This document shows, one piece after another, positions 57,978-64,000 of a stretch of 64,000 nucleotides of DNA; position 1 is the stretch's first letter, and each line of letters starts with the position of its first letter. Under the pieces are notes generated by a model. The model had not been told where the DNA came from. It ran no database searches and saw only the letters and a program-made list of their open reading frames with translations. The stretch is from an uncultured Oscillospiraceae bacterium (GTDB lineage: Bacteria > Bacillota > Clostridia > Oscillospirales > Oscillospiraceae), in the NCBI GenBank assembly GCA_910584835.1, contig CAJUEG010000003.1, positions 12,451-76,450 on the forward strand, in the 5' to 3' direction. The position numbers and the translations under genes were made by a program.

Positions 57978-60215
57978 ATGTCCGGACGCAGCCGTGGAAA
58001 ATACTGGACCGCATCCCTGCTGAAGCGGAGAGGCTGGACCAACGAGCTTATGCGCGAACTGCTTCCCAAGCCCCGCTATATCCCGTGCGACGGATATTCC
58101 GTCCGCGCCTGGGGGAAGGAGGACGTGCGGACGGCGGAACGCGATCCCCGCTTTGCCCACCCCGTGAGGGAGGATGCAGATGCGCCCATCCCCTCCTCCT
58201 CCCCCGATCCGGCGGCCCGGCAGGCCCGCGCCCTGCTCACCCGGGCCTGGAACCGGGCGGAAAAAGACAGCTCCTCCCCCTGGCTGCTGGCGGGGCACTA
58301 CCACGCCGCGCTGCTTTCCCGGCTGTCCGCCCCCGGGGCCGGCCGGGGAATACGCAACTCCCAGGCTGCCGCCTGGATCGGCGAGTTTTTGGCCCTGGAG
58401 CGCCGGTGCGACCCCAAGCGCCTGCCCGAAATCATGAAAAACTTTCTCCGGGCCGGAGGCTGGCTGGAGAATCACCCGGACCATCCGCTGGCCCAGGAGG
58501 TCCAGGACCGCTGCCCCCTGGCCCTTCTGGGCGCGGCAAAGCAGGTGCTCTCTGAGTTTGCCGCCGCCCAGCCCGAGGCGGATGCGGACGCCCTGCTGCG
58601 CGCCCCGGACTTCCCCGCCGGGCAGCTTCTCCGGGAGGGGCTGGGGGCTGTCTGGTCGGTATGGTACGTACCCCAGGCCATCCGCACCAGCCTGTCTCTG
58701 CTCATCGCCCTCAATCCCAAGGACGAGTACCCTGAGGCCCGGGCCATGCACCGCCGTTTCATCCTCCACCTGGGAGGCACCAACACCGGCAAAACCTATG
58801 CCGGGTTTCAGCGGCTCATCCGGGCAAAAACCGGGGTATACCTGGCCCCCCTGCGCCTGCTGGCCCTGGAGGCCCAGGAAACCCTGCTGGACGCGGGGGT
58901 GGACTGCTCGCTGTCCACCGGGGAGGAGGAGGACTTCCGGGAGGAGGACACCCATCTGGCCGCCACGGCGGAAAAGCTGGATCTGAAGCGCCGCTATGAG
59001 GCGGCGGTGATCGACGAGTGCCAGATGATCGCCGACCCCCAGCGGGGATATGCCTGGACCCGGGCAATTCTGGGCGTGCTCTCTCCCGAGGTGCACCTGT
59101 GCGCTGCCCCGGAGGCCAGGCAGCTGCTCATCCGCCTCATCGAGAGCTGCGGCGACAGCGTGGAAGTGCTGGTCCATGAGCGCACCACTCCCCTGCTGTG
59201 CATGTCTCACCCGGTGGACTACCAGCGCGTCCAGCCCGGGGACGCCCTCATCACCTTCTCCAAGGTGGGGGTGCTCAGCGTGGCGGAGGACCTGCGCCAG
59301 AGCGGAAAGGAACCGGCCATCATCTACGGGGCCCTGCCCTACGCCACGAGGCGCAGGCAGATGGAGGGTTTCCTCAAGGGGGATATGGAGTATATCGTAT
59401 CCACCGACGCCATCGGCATGGGCCTTAACCTGCCCATACGGCGGATCATCTTTATGGAGACGGAAAAGTTCGACGGCGTGGAGCGCCGGGAGCTGCGCCC
59501 GGAGGAGATCAAGCAGATCGCCGGGCGGGCGGGCCGGTTCGGAATGTATAACAAGGGCTGGGTGGGGGCCACCCAGAACCTCCCCGCCATCCGGGCCGGG
59601 CTGGAGGCGGCGGTCCCGCCCCTGGAGCACGCCGTGGCCGGCTTTTCCGACCTGGTGCTCCAGGTGGATTTCGACCTGCTGGAAGTGCTGACCCAGTGGA
59701 ACCGGATGCCCACCGTGGAGCCCTACCGGAAGCTGGATATCTCCCGGTATATCGCCATCATCTCCAAAATGCGGGAGATGGGCTTCGTCCTCACCCGGGA
59801 GCAGGAACTGCGCGCCGCCAACATCCCCTTTGACGAGACGGACGACGCCCTGCGGGAGCTGTTTTTTCAGTTCCTCCACCACTGGCAGCGGGGGGAGTCC
59901 CCGGAACAGCCCGGCCTCCCCGAGGACGAGCCTACCCTCCCCGAGCTGGAGCTGTACTACCGCAAGCTGGACCTCTACTTTTCCTTTTCCAAGGCCTTCG
60001 GCTGCCCGGTGGACGAGGACAGGCTGTACGACGCACGGGAGCGGGTGGCCGACGAGATCAACGAGATTCTGCTCCACCGGCTGCGCAGTAACATCCGCTT
60101 CTGCGCCCGGTGCGGCAAGGCCCTGCCCCTGCACCACCGGGGGCGGCTGTGCGACGGGTGCTTCCGACGGGAGCGGAGGGGCTCCGGGCAGTTCCCTGCC
60201 CGCCAAAACCACTGA
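57978..60215 (+). CDS. Suv3-like DExH-box RNA helicase
   Basis: A 745-residue superfamily 2 helicase resembling the mitochondrial degradosome helicase Suv3. It has Walker A GGTNTGKT (266-273), DECQ (346-349), STDAIGMGLNLP and the motif VI-like QIAGRAGRFG. Suv3 unwinds RNA 3' to 5' to feed an exonuclease, so a role in RNA turnover is likely. The N-terminal 250 residues (KRRGWTNELMRELLPKPRYI) are unlike Suv3, and the C-terminus has a zinc ribbon (CARCGKALP...CDGC). Start: ATG at 57978 with AGAGGAG upstream. Confidence 0.82.
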   Translation: MSGRSRGKYWTASLLKRRGWTNELMRELLPKPRYIPCDGYSVRAWGKEDVRTAERDPRFAHPVREDADAPIPSSSPDPAARQARALLTRAWNRAEKDSSSPWLLAGHYHAALLSRLSAPGAGRGIRNSQAAAWIGEFLALERRCDPKRLPEIMKNFLRAGGWLENHPDHPLAQEVQDRCPLALLGAAKQVLSEFAAAQPEADADALLRAPDFPAGQLLREGLGAVWSVWYVPQAIRTSLSLLIALNPKDEYPEARAMHRRFILHLGGTNTGKTYAGFQRLIRAKTGVYLAPLRLLALEAQETLLDAGVDCSLSTGEEEDFREEDTHLAATAEKLDLKRRYEAAVIDECQMIADPQRGYAWTRAILGVLSPEVHLCAAPEARQLLIRLIESCGDSVEVLVHERTTPLLCMSHPVDYQRVQPGDALITFSKVGVLSVAEDLRQSGKEPAIIYGALPYATRRRQMEGFLKGDMEYIVSTDAIGMGLNLPIRRIIFMETEKFDGVERRELRPEEIKQIAGRAGRFGMYNKGWVGATQNLPAIRAGLEAAVPPLEHAVAGFSDLVLQVDFDLLEVLTQWNRMPTVEPYRKLDISRYIAIISKMREMGFVLTREQELRAANIPFDETDDALRELFFQFLHHWQRGESPEQPGLPEDEPTLPELELYYRKLDLYFSFSKAFGCPVDEDRLYDARERVADEINEILLHRLRSNIRFCARCGKALPLHHRGRLCDGCFRRERRGSGQFPARQNH

Positions 60216-60291
60216 GCGGGAATGGCCCGAAACCCTTCTCATGGATGTCAGGCGCGTCCGCGCGCTGTATTTCCCGCCCCATTGCACGCGG

Positions 60292-60314
60292 TTTGTTTAC
60301 GATTTGTTTACGAT
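60292..60314 (+). promoter_or_regulatory. tandem 11-bp repeat ahead of the VTC operon
   Basis: TTTGTTTACGAT occurs at 60292-60303 and again at 60303-60314, so the core TTTACG recurs with 11-bp spacing (60296 and 60307). Direct hexamers one helical turn apart are typical binding sites for OmpR/PhoB-type response regulators. It lies about 75 bases before the first gene. Confidence 0.5.
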
Positions 60315-60386
60315 TTTGGCGATAAATTTCAGGATCAATTCAGCTTCGCGTGTTAGTGTGCTTGGTGGAAAGGACGTGATCACAAC

Positions 60387-61061
60387 ATGACCCAATACCG
60401 GCACGAGTGGAAGCACGAGATCAGTCTGGCCGACCGGCTAACCCTCCGGGCCCGGCTGAGCGCGGTGTGCCAGGCCGACGGACACGCCGCAGGCGGAAAG
60501 TACCAGATCAGAAGCCTGTACTTTGACACCCCGGCAGACCAGGCCCTGCGAGACAAGATCAACGGAGTAAGCTGCCGCGAGAAGTTCCGCCTTCGCTATT
60601 ACAATTTTGACGCCTCCCTCATATACCTGGAAAAAAAGAGCAAGCGGGGCGGCCTGGGCTCCAAGGCTAGGGCGGAGCTCTCCGCCGCCGAGGCCCAGGC
60701 TGTCGTGGACGGAAATCTGGACTGGGCGCCGGACAGCGGAAGGCCGCTGCTGCAGGAACTGCTCCACAAAATGCGAACACAGGTCCTCCGGCCCCGCACC
60801 ATTGTGGACTACACCCGTGAGCCCTTTGTTTTCCCCCCAGGAAACGTGCGGGTGACCCTGGATTACAACATTCGGACCGGGCTGGGCCGCACCGATTTTT
60901 TGAATCCGGACTGTCCCACCATCCCGGCGGGCGAGGCGGTCACCATCCTGGAGGTGAAGTGGGACGCTTTTCTGCCCGACGTCATCCGGGACGCGGTACA
61001 GTTGTCCGGGCGGAGGGCGGCGGCGTTTTCCAAATACGCGGCCTGCCGCATTTACGGCTGA
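60387..61061 (+). CDS. VTC-domain polyphosphate polymerase-like protein
   Basis: A 224-residue cytosolic protein of the VTC/triphosphate-tunnel type. Tunnel-lining residues are visible: EWKHEI (6-11), RSLYFDT (42-48), REKFRLRYYN (64-73), LEKKSK (81-86) and EVKWDAFLP near the C-terminus. Eukaryotic VTC4 makes polyphosphate from ATP with this fold; bacterial members are often annotated polyphosphate polymerase, but activity is not proven. It begins a three-gene operon with DUF4956 and CotH proteins. The start has GGAAAGGACG upstream. Confidence 0.85.
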   Translation: MTQYRHEWKHEISLADRLTLRARLSAVCQADGHAAGGKYQIRSLYFDTPADQALRDKINGVSCREKFRLRYYNFDASLIYLEKKSKRGGLGSKARAELSAAEAQAVVDGNLDWAPDSGRPLLQELLHKMRTQVLRPRTIVDYTREPFVFPPGNVRVTLDYNIRTGLGRTDFLNPDCPTIPAGEAVTILEVKWDAFLPDVIRDAVQLSGRRAAAFSKYAACRIYG

Positions 61062-61072
61062 GGAGGAGCGCC

Positions 61073-61744
61073 ATGACATTTCAAGATATTTTTAAGTCCA
61101 GTTTTCTGGAAAACATCGCCAGCGTCAGTCTGCTGGACATGTCCATTGCCCTCGTGCTGGCCTTTGGCATCGGTCTGTTCATTTTCCTGGTTTACAAAAG
61201 GACCTTCTCCGGCGTGATGTACTCCTCCAGCTTTGGTGTGACGCTGGTGGCTCTAACCATGATTACCGCCATGGTGATTCTCGCCGTCACCAGCAACGTG
61301 GTGCTGTCCCTGGGCATGGTGGGCGCGCTGTCCATCGTCCGCTTCCGCACCGCCATCAAGGAGCCGCTGGACATCGCGTTTTTGTTCTGGTCTATCGCCG
61401 TGGGCATTGTTTTGGCGGCGGGAATGATCCCCCTGGCCGTCATCGGCAGCGTGGTCATCGGCCTGATCCTGCTGGTGTTTGTCAACAGGAAGTCCCATTT
61501 CAACCCCTACATTGTGGTACTTCAGTGCGCGGACAGCCAAAGCGAGGCCCGCGCCAAAGCCTTCCTGGAGCAAGCTGTGAACCGCTGTGTGCTCAAAAGC
61601 AAAACCGTGCAGCGTGATCTTGTGGAGCTGAATCTGGAGATTCGGCTGCGGGAAGATGATACCGGCTTCATCAATGATCTGGCGGGAATCGAGGGTGTGC
61701 ACAGCGCCGTGCTGGTAAGCTACAACGGCGATTATATGGGGTGA
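61073..61744 (+). CDS. DUF4956 membrane protein
   Basis: A 223-residue protein with three to four membrane helices in the first 140 residues (LALVFGIGLFIFLVYK-like, then AMVILAVTSNVVLSLGMVGALS and IVLAAGMIPLAV) and a soluble C-terminal domain (about 145-223). The segment GALSIVRFRTAIKEPLD is typical of DUF4956. The start is the ATG at 61073 with AGGAGGAG upstream. It sits 11 bases after the VTC gene and 4 before cotH, and is a frequent neighbour of VTC proteins. Function is unknown. Confidence 0.85.
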   Translation: MTFQDIFKSSFLENIASVSLLDMSIALVLAFGIGLFIFLVYKRTFSGVMYSSSFGVTLVALTMITAMVILAVTSNVVLSLGMVGALSIVRFRTAIKEPLDIAFLFWSIAVGIVLAAGMIPLAVIGSVVIGLILLVFVNRKSHFNPYIVVLQCADSQSEARAKAFLEQAVNRCVLKSKTVQRDLVELNLEIRLREDDTGFINDLAGIEGVHSAVLVSYNGDYMG

Positions 61745-61748
61745 CACC

Positions 61749-63512
61749 ATGGCCGCGCATAAGTACATTGACCGCATCTGCCTGGCCGGGACGATTCTTG
61801 CGCTGCTGATATCCCTGCTGTTTATGAACGGCCGCGCGCTGGGAATACAGCCTGCATCCCAGATCCCGGGCTATGAGGCAAAGCTGTTTGACCCGTCCAG
61901 GATACATACCATCGACATCGTCATGGACGACTGGGACGGCTTTATCCAATCCTGCGAAAACGAGGAGTACGTCCCCTGCTCGGTGGTCATCGACAACGAG
62001 GCATACAAAAATGTGGGTATACGGGCCAAGGGCAATACCTCCCTGTCCGCAGTGTCCCAGCTGGGCAGCGACCGGTACAGCTTTAAGATTGAATTTGATC
62101 ATTATGACAGCAAGAGCTACTATGGCCTGGATAAGCTGTGTTTGAATAATATCATCCAGGACAATACCTATATGAAGGACTGCCTCACCTATCGCATGAT
62201 GGCCGCGTTTGGGGTAAACGCACCGCTGTGCAGCTATGCTTATATCACCGTAAACGGCGAAGACTGGGGACTTTATCTGGCCGTGGAAGGGGTAGAGGAC
62301 GCCTTTCTGCAGCGCAATTACGGCAGGGATCACGGCCAACTATACAAACCGGACAGTATGAGCTTCGGCGGCGGCCGGGGCAATGGCCGGGAATTCGACA
62401 TGGATGATTTTATGAACCGTGACAATGCGGGACAGGATACAATCCAGCCCGGCGGCATGCAGCCCTCGGGACGGCAGGAAGGCCGTCCCGAAAGATTTGA
62501 CCCGCCCTCCTCCGGCGGGAAGGTCCCTGACGGGGAAGGCAGCGGCGCACCGCAGGAAGGCTTTGACCCCTCTACCCAGTTTGACGGTCAGTTCCCCCAG
62601 CGAGAGGACGGGCCTGTGCCGGAGAATTTTGACCCCGCCCAACGGTTTGAAGGCGGCGGGCCGGGGGACGGATTCGGCGGCGGCATGGGCTCCGGCGACG
62701 TGAAGCTGCAATATTCGGACGACGACCCGGACAGCTATTCCAACATTTTTACCAATGCAAAAACTGATATATCTGAGGCGGATCAGTCGCGGCTCATCCA
62801 GGCGCTGAAGGCGCTGGGCGAGGGAGACGCGGAAAGCGCCCTGGACATGGATCAGGTGCTGCGCTATTTTGTGGTACACAATTTTGTGGTCAACGGGGAC
62901 AGCTATACCGGCTCCATGGTACACAACTACTATCTATATGAGGAGGACGGGCGGCTGTCCATGCTCCCTTGGGACTACAATCTGGCCTTCGGCACCTTCC
63001 AAGGCGGGGACGCGTCCGGCGCGGTGAACGACCCCATTGACACGCCCTTATCCGTTATGGGAAACGGAGACCGGCCCATGGCGGACTGGATTTTTTCCAA
63101 TGAGGAGTACATTGGGCTATATCATCAGTATTTCAATGAGTTCTTGAACACGGTTGATCCGTCTGCAATCATTGATCAGACATATGATCTCATCGCATCC
63201 TATGTGGAACGCGATCCCACCAAATTCTGCACCTATGAGGAATTTGAAGCGGGAGTTCAGGCGTTGAAAACCTTCTGCGCCCTTCGGACCGAGAGCATTT
63301 CCGGCCAGCTGACCGGCGCCATTCCCTCTACCAGCGAAGGACAGTCCGCCAGCAAAAACACCCTGGTGGATACCGCCGGACTTATTCTGTCCGATATGGG
63401 CACCATGAGCGGCGGCCCCCGTGGCGGCGAAAGATTTTCAGAGGACCTCTTCGGCCCTAAAAGCGGCGAAGCGCCGGAAAAGGGCTCTTCAGGTTGGGAT
63501 GCCGGGCCGTGA
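61749..63512 (+). CDS. CotH-kinase family protein, membrane anchored
   Basis: A 587-residue protein with an N-terminal membrane helix (about 8-28) and a CotH-like atypical kinase domain outside. Motifs include GIRAKGNTS (90-98), SFKIEFD, VEGVEDAF, LYKPD (198-202) and the metal-binding LPWDYNLAFG (406-415). CotH of Bacillus autophosphorylates and phosphorylates coat proteins; here extracellular targets are likely. A low-complexity Gly/Pro/Asp/Gln insert (about 205-316) with repeated FDP units interrupts the kinase domain. It is the third gene of the VTC operon. Confidence 0.85.
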   Translation: MAAHKYIDRICLAGTILALLISLLFMNGRALGIQPASQIPGYEAKLFDPSRIHTIDIVMDDWDGFIQSCENEEYVPCSVVIDNEAYKNVGIRAKGNTSLSAVSQLGSDRYSFKIEFDHYDSKSYYGLDKLCLNNIIQDNTYMKDCLTYRMMAAFGVNAPLCSYAYITVNGEDWGLYLAVEGVEDAFLQRNYGRDHGQLYKPDSMSFGGGRGNGREFDMDDFMNRDNAGQDTIQPGGMQPSGRQEGRPERFDPPSSGGKVPDGEGSGAPQEGFDPSTQFDGQFPQREDGPVPENFDPAQRFEGGGPGDGFGGGMGSGDVKLQYSDDDPDSYSNIFTNAKTDISEADQSRLIQALKALGEGDAESALDMDQVLRYFVVHNFVVNGDSYTGSMVHNYYLYEEDGRLSMLPWDYNLAFGTFQGGDASGAVNDPIDTPLSVMGNGDRPMADWIFSNEEYIGLYHQYFNEFLNTVDPSAIIDQTYDLIASYVERDPTKFCTYEEFEAGVQALKTFCALRTESISGQLTGAIPSTSEGQSASKNTLVDTAGLILSDMGTMSGGPRGGERFSEDLFGPKSGEAPEKGSSGWDAGP

Positions 63513-63613
63513 AGACCATTTTGAACGGCCGGCATCCTGCTCCAATCGTTCAAAGGGACCCAATGTCTTTTTCCTGGTCGTTTCCATGTTCATCAACCTC
63601 CTTATAGGCGGCA

Positions 63614-63648
63614 GCGGCGTTCGGAACAGGATGTTTTCCGAACGCCGC
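63614..63648 (+). terminator. terminator after the VTC-CotH operon
   Basis: 13-bp stem GCGGCGTTCGGAA with TTCCGAACGCCGC, loop of nine, followed by CGCGTTTGTCGTT. Confidence 0.6.
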
Positions 63649-63722
63649 CGCGTTTGTCGTTAATGAAACGTCCTCACGGTTTTACTACTGTTGGCCTGCT
63701 TTTTATGGTTGGAATGGAGTGA

Positions 63723-63839
63723 AAAAGGCGGCTCAAAATCAAGACCGTACAGAGCAATCTGGGCCATCCCACTGCCGCCTTTGCCCTGGATGTCTACGGA
63801 CACGTCTCAGAACGCATGAAAGAAGGCAGCACCAACTGA
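63723..63839 (+). pseudogene. 3' remnant of a tyrosine recombinase (integrase)
   Basis: The reading frame after the in-frame stop at 63720 encodes KTVQSNLGHPTAAFALDVYG followed by HVSERMKEGSTN. This is the C-terminal end of phage/ICE-type tyrosine recombinases and includes the box II LGH and the VYGH block with its nucleophilic Tyr. Everything upstream is lost: no matching frame precedes it. It lies about 85 bases from the 3' end of tRNA-Gln, a common integration site, so it marks a decayed integrative element. Confidence 0.85.
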
Positions 63840-63890
63840 ACACAGCATAAAAATTGGTAAGAGTCGGCTAAGGGTCAAATGAGCACAAAA

Positions 63891-63920
63891 AGCCCCTGGA
63901 ACCATGTAGTTCCAGGGGCT
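63891..63920 (-). terminator. terminator after tRNA-Gln
   Basis: 12-bp perfect stem AGCCCCTGGAAC with GTTCCAGGGGCT, followed on the minus strand by TTTTTG, just past the tRNA CCA end. Confidence 0.88.
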
Positions 63921-63924
63921 CAGG

Positions 63925-63998
63925 TGGCAGCGGATGAAGGATTCGAACCCTCACAAACAGAGTCAGAGTCTGGTGTGCTACCATTACACTAATCCGCT
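63925..63998 (-). tRNA. tRNA-Gln (anticodon CTG)
   Basis: Cloverleaf on the minus strand. The acceptor AGCGGAT pairs perfectly with ATCCGCT, the D arm is GTGT...GCAC, and anticodon loop CTCTGAC gives CTG, reading CAG. The T arm contains TTCGAAT, and G73 and CCA are encoded. The 27-43 pair of the anticodon stem is a C-T mismatch. The 5' end is two bases from the window edge. Confidence 0.92.
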
Positions 63999-64000
63999 AT

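Noticed and set aside
57960..60287. 775-residue minus-strand open frame
   Set aside because: Antisense to the Suv3-like helicase, which has complete helicase motifs; the antisense frame has no recognisable domain.
63925..63998. tRNA-Gln as a pseudo-tRNA because of the 27-43 mismatch
   Set aside because: All other stems, the anticodon loop, G73 and the encoded CCA are intact, so it is treated as functional.
1..64000. CRISPR arrays, complete prophage, toxin-antitoxin or intact insertion sequences
   Set aside because: No regularly spaced repeats, structural phage genes or intact transposases were seen on either strand; only the integrase remnant near the right end.

Overview
The window is about 60% GC and looks like the chromosome of a spore-forming, S-layer-bearing Clostridia of the Oscillospiraceae type (Flavonifractor/Lawsonibacter/Intestinimonas-like). 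The clues are a class A RNase P RNA, a SpoVM peptide, a SipL-type DUF3794/LysM protein, CarD, Rex, SLH domains, HprK, CdaA/CdaR and Firmicutes-style gene order (priA-def-fmt-rsmB-rlmN-stp-prkC-rsgA). This placement is inferred from gene content and was not tested phylogenetically.

Layout. 1-3.9 kb (-): murD followed by three tandem M42 aminopeptidases. 4.0-4.5 kb (+): rnpB, whose promoter shares its -35 region with the murD promoter. 4.6-7.7 kb: a histidine phosphatase-GNAT fusion, a repeat lipoprotein, hprK and rpmB. 7.7-13.1 kb (-): plsY, der, rpmF, DUF177, an aspartate-type aminotransferase and coaX. 13.4-15.6 kb: sipL with a sigma-E-like promoter, a 23-residue spoVM and an orphan 35-codon ORF. 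15.6-32 kb (-): an almost gapless 16 kb run from cdaA-cdaR through DUF5685, dnaJ-like, yicC, remA, gmk, rpoZ, priA, def, fmt, rsmB, rlmN, stp and prkC to rsgA. 32-37.7 kb (-): a class V aminotransferase with DUF3343, ispF-ispD, a pair of hairpin repeats, carD, tRNA-Arg(ACG), an SLH protein and rex. 37.8-41.4 kb (+): spore/peptidoglycan-binding proteins, then DUF4364 and a CmpB-type membrane protein. 41.5-47.5 kb (-): a BMP-type nucleoside ABC transporter and deoC. 47.7-50 kb (+): an XRE regulator, a second CmpB-type protein and a putative zinc protease. 50-53.2 kb (+): metN-metI, then a methionine T-box and metQ. 53.3-57.6 kb: a GNAT protein, a permuted GH3 glycosidase and an HPr-like protein. 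57.7-63.5 kb (+): a Suv3-like RNA helicase with a long leader, then a VTC-DUF4956-CotH operon. 63.7-64 kb: the 3' remnant of a tyrosine recombinase beside tRNA-Gln(CTG).

Functional links. Translation and cell-wall housekeeping genes are co-transcribed with signalling genes (c-di-AMP synthesis, PASTA kinase and its phosphatase). deoC and the BMP transporter fit nucleoside salvage. metNI and metQ form one methionine importer with split control. HprK and an HPr-like protein lacking the usual regulatory serine occur in the same window. The accessory part most worth attention is 57.7-63.5 kb. No CRISPR array, complete prophage or intact insertion sequence was seen.
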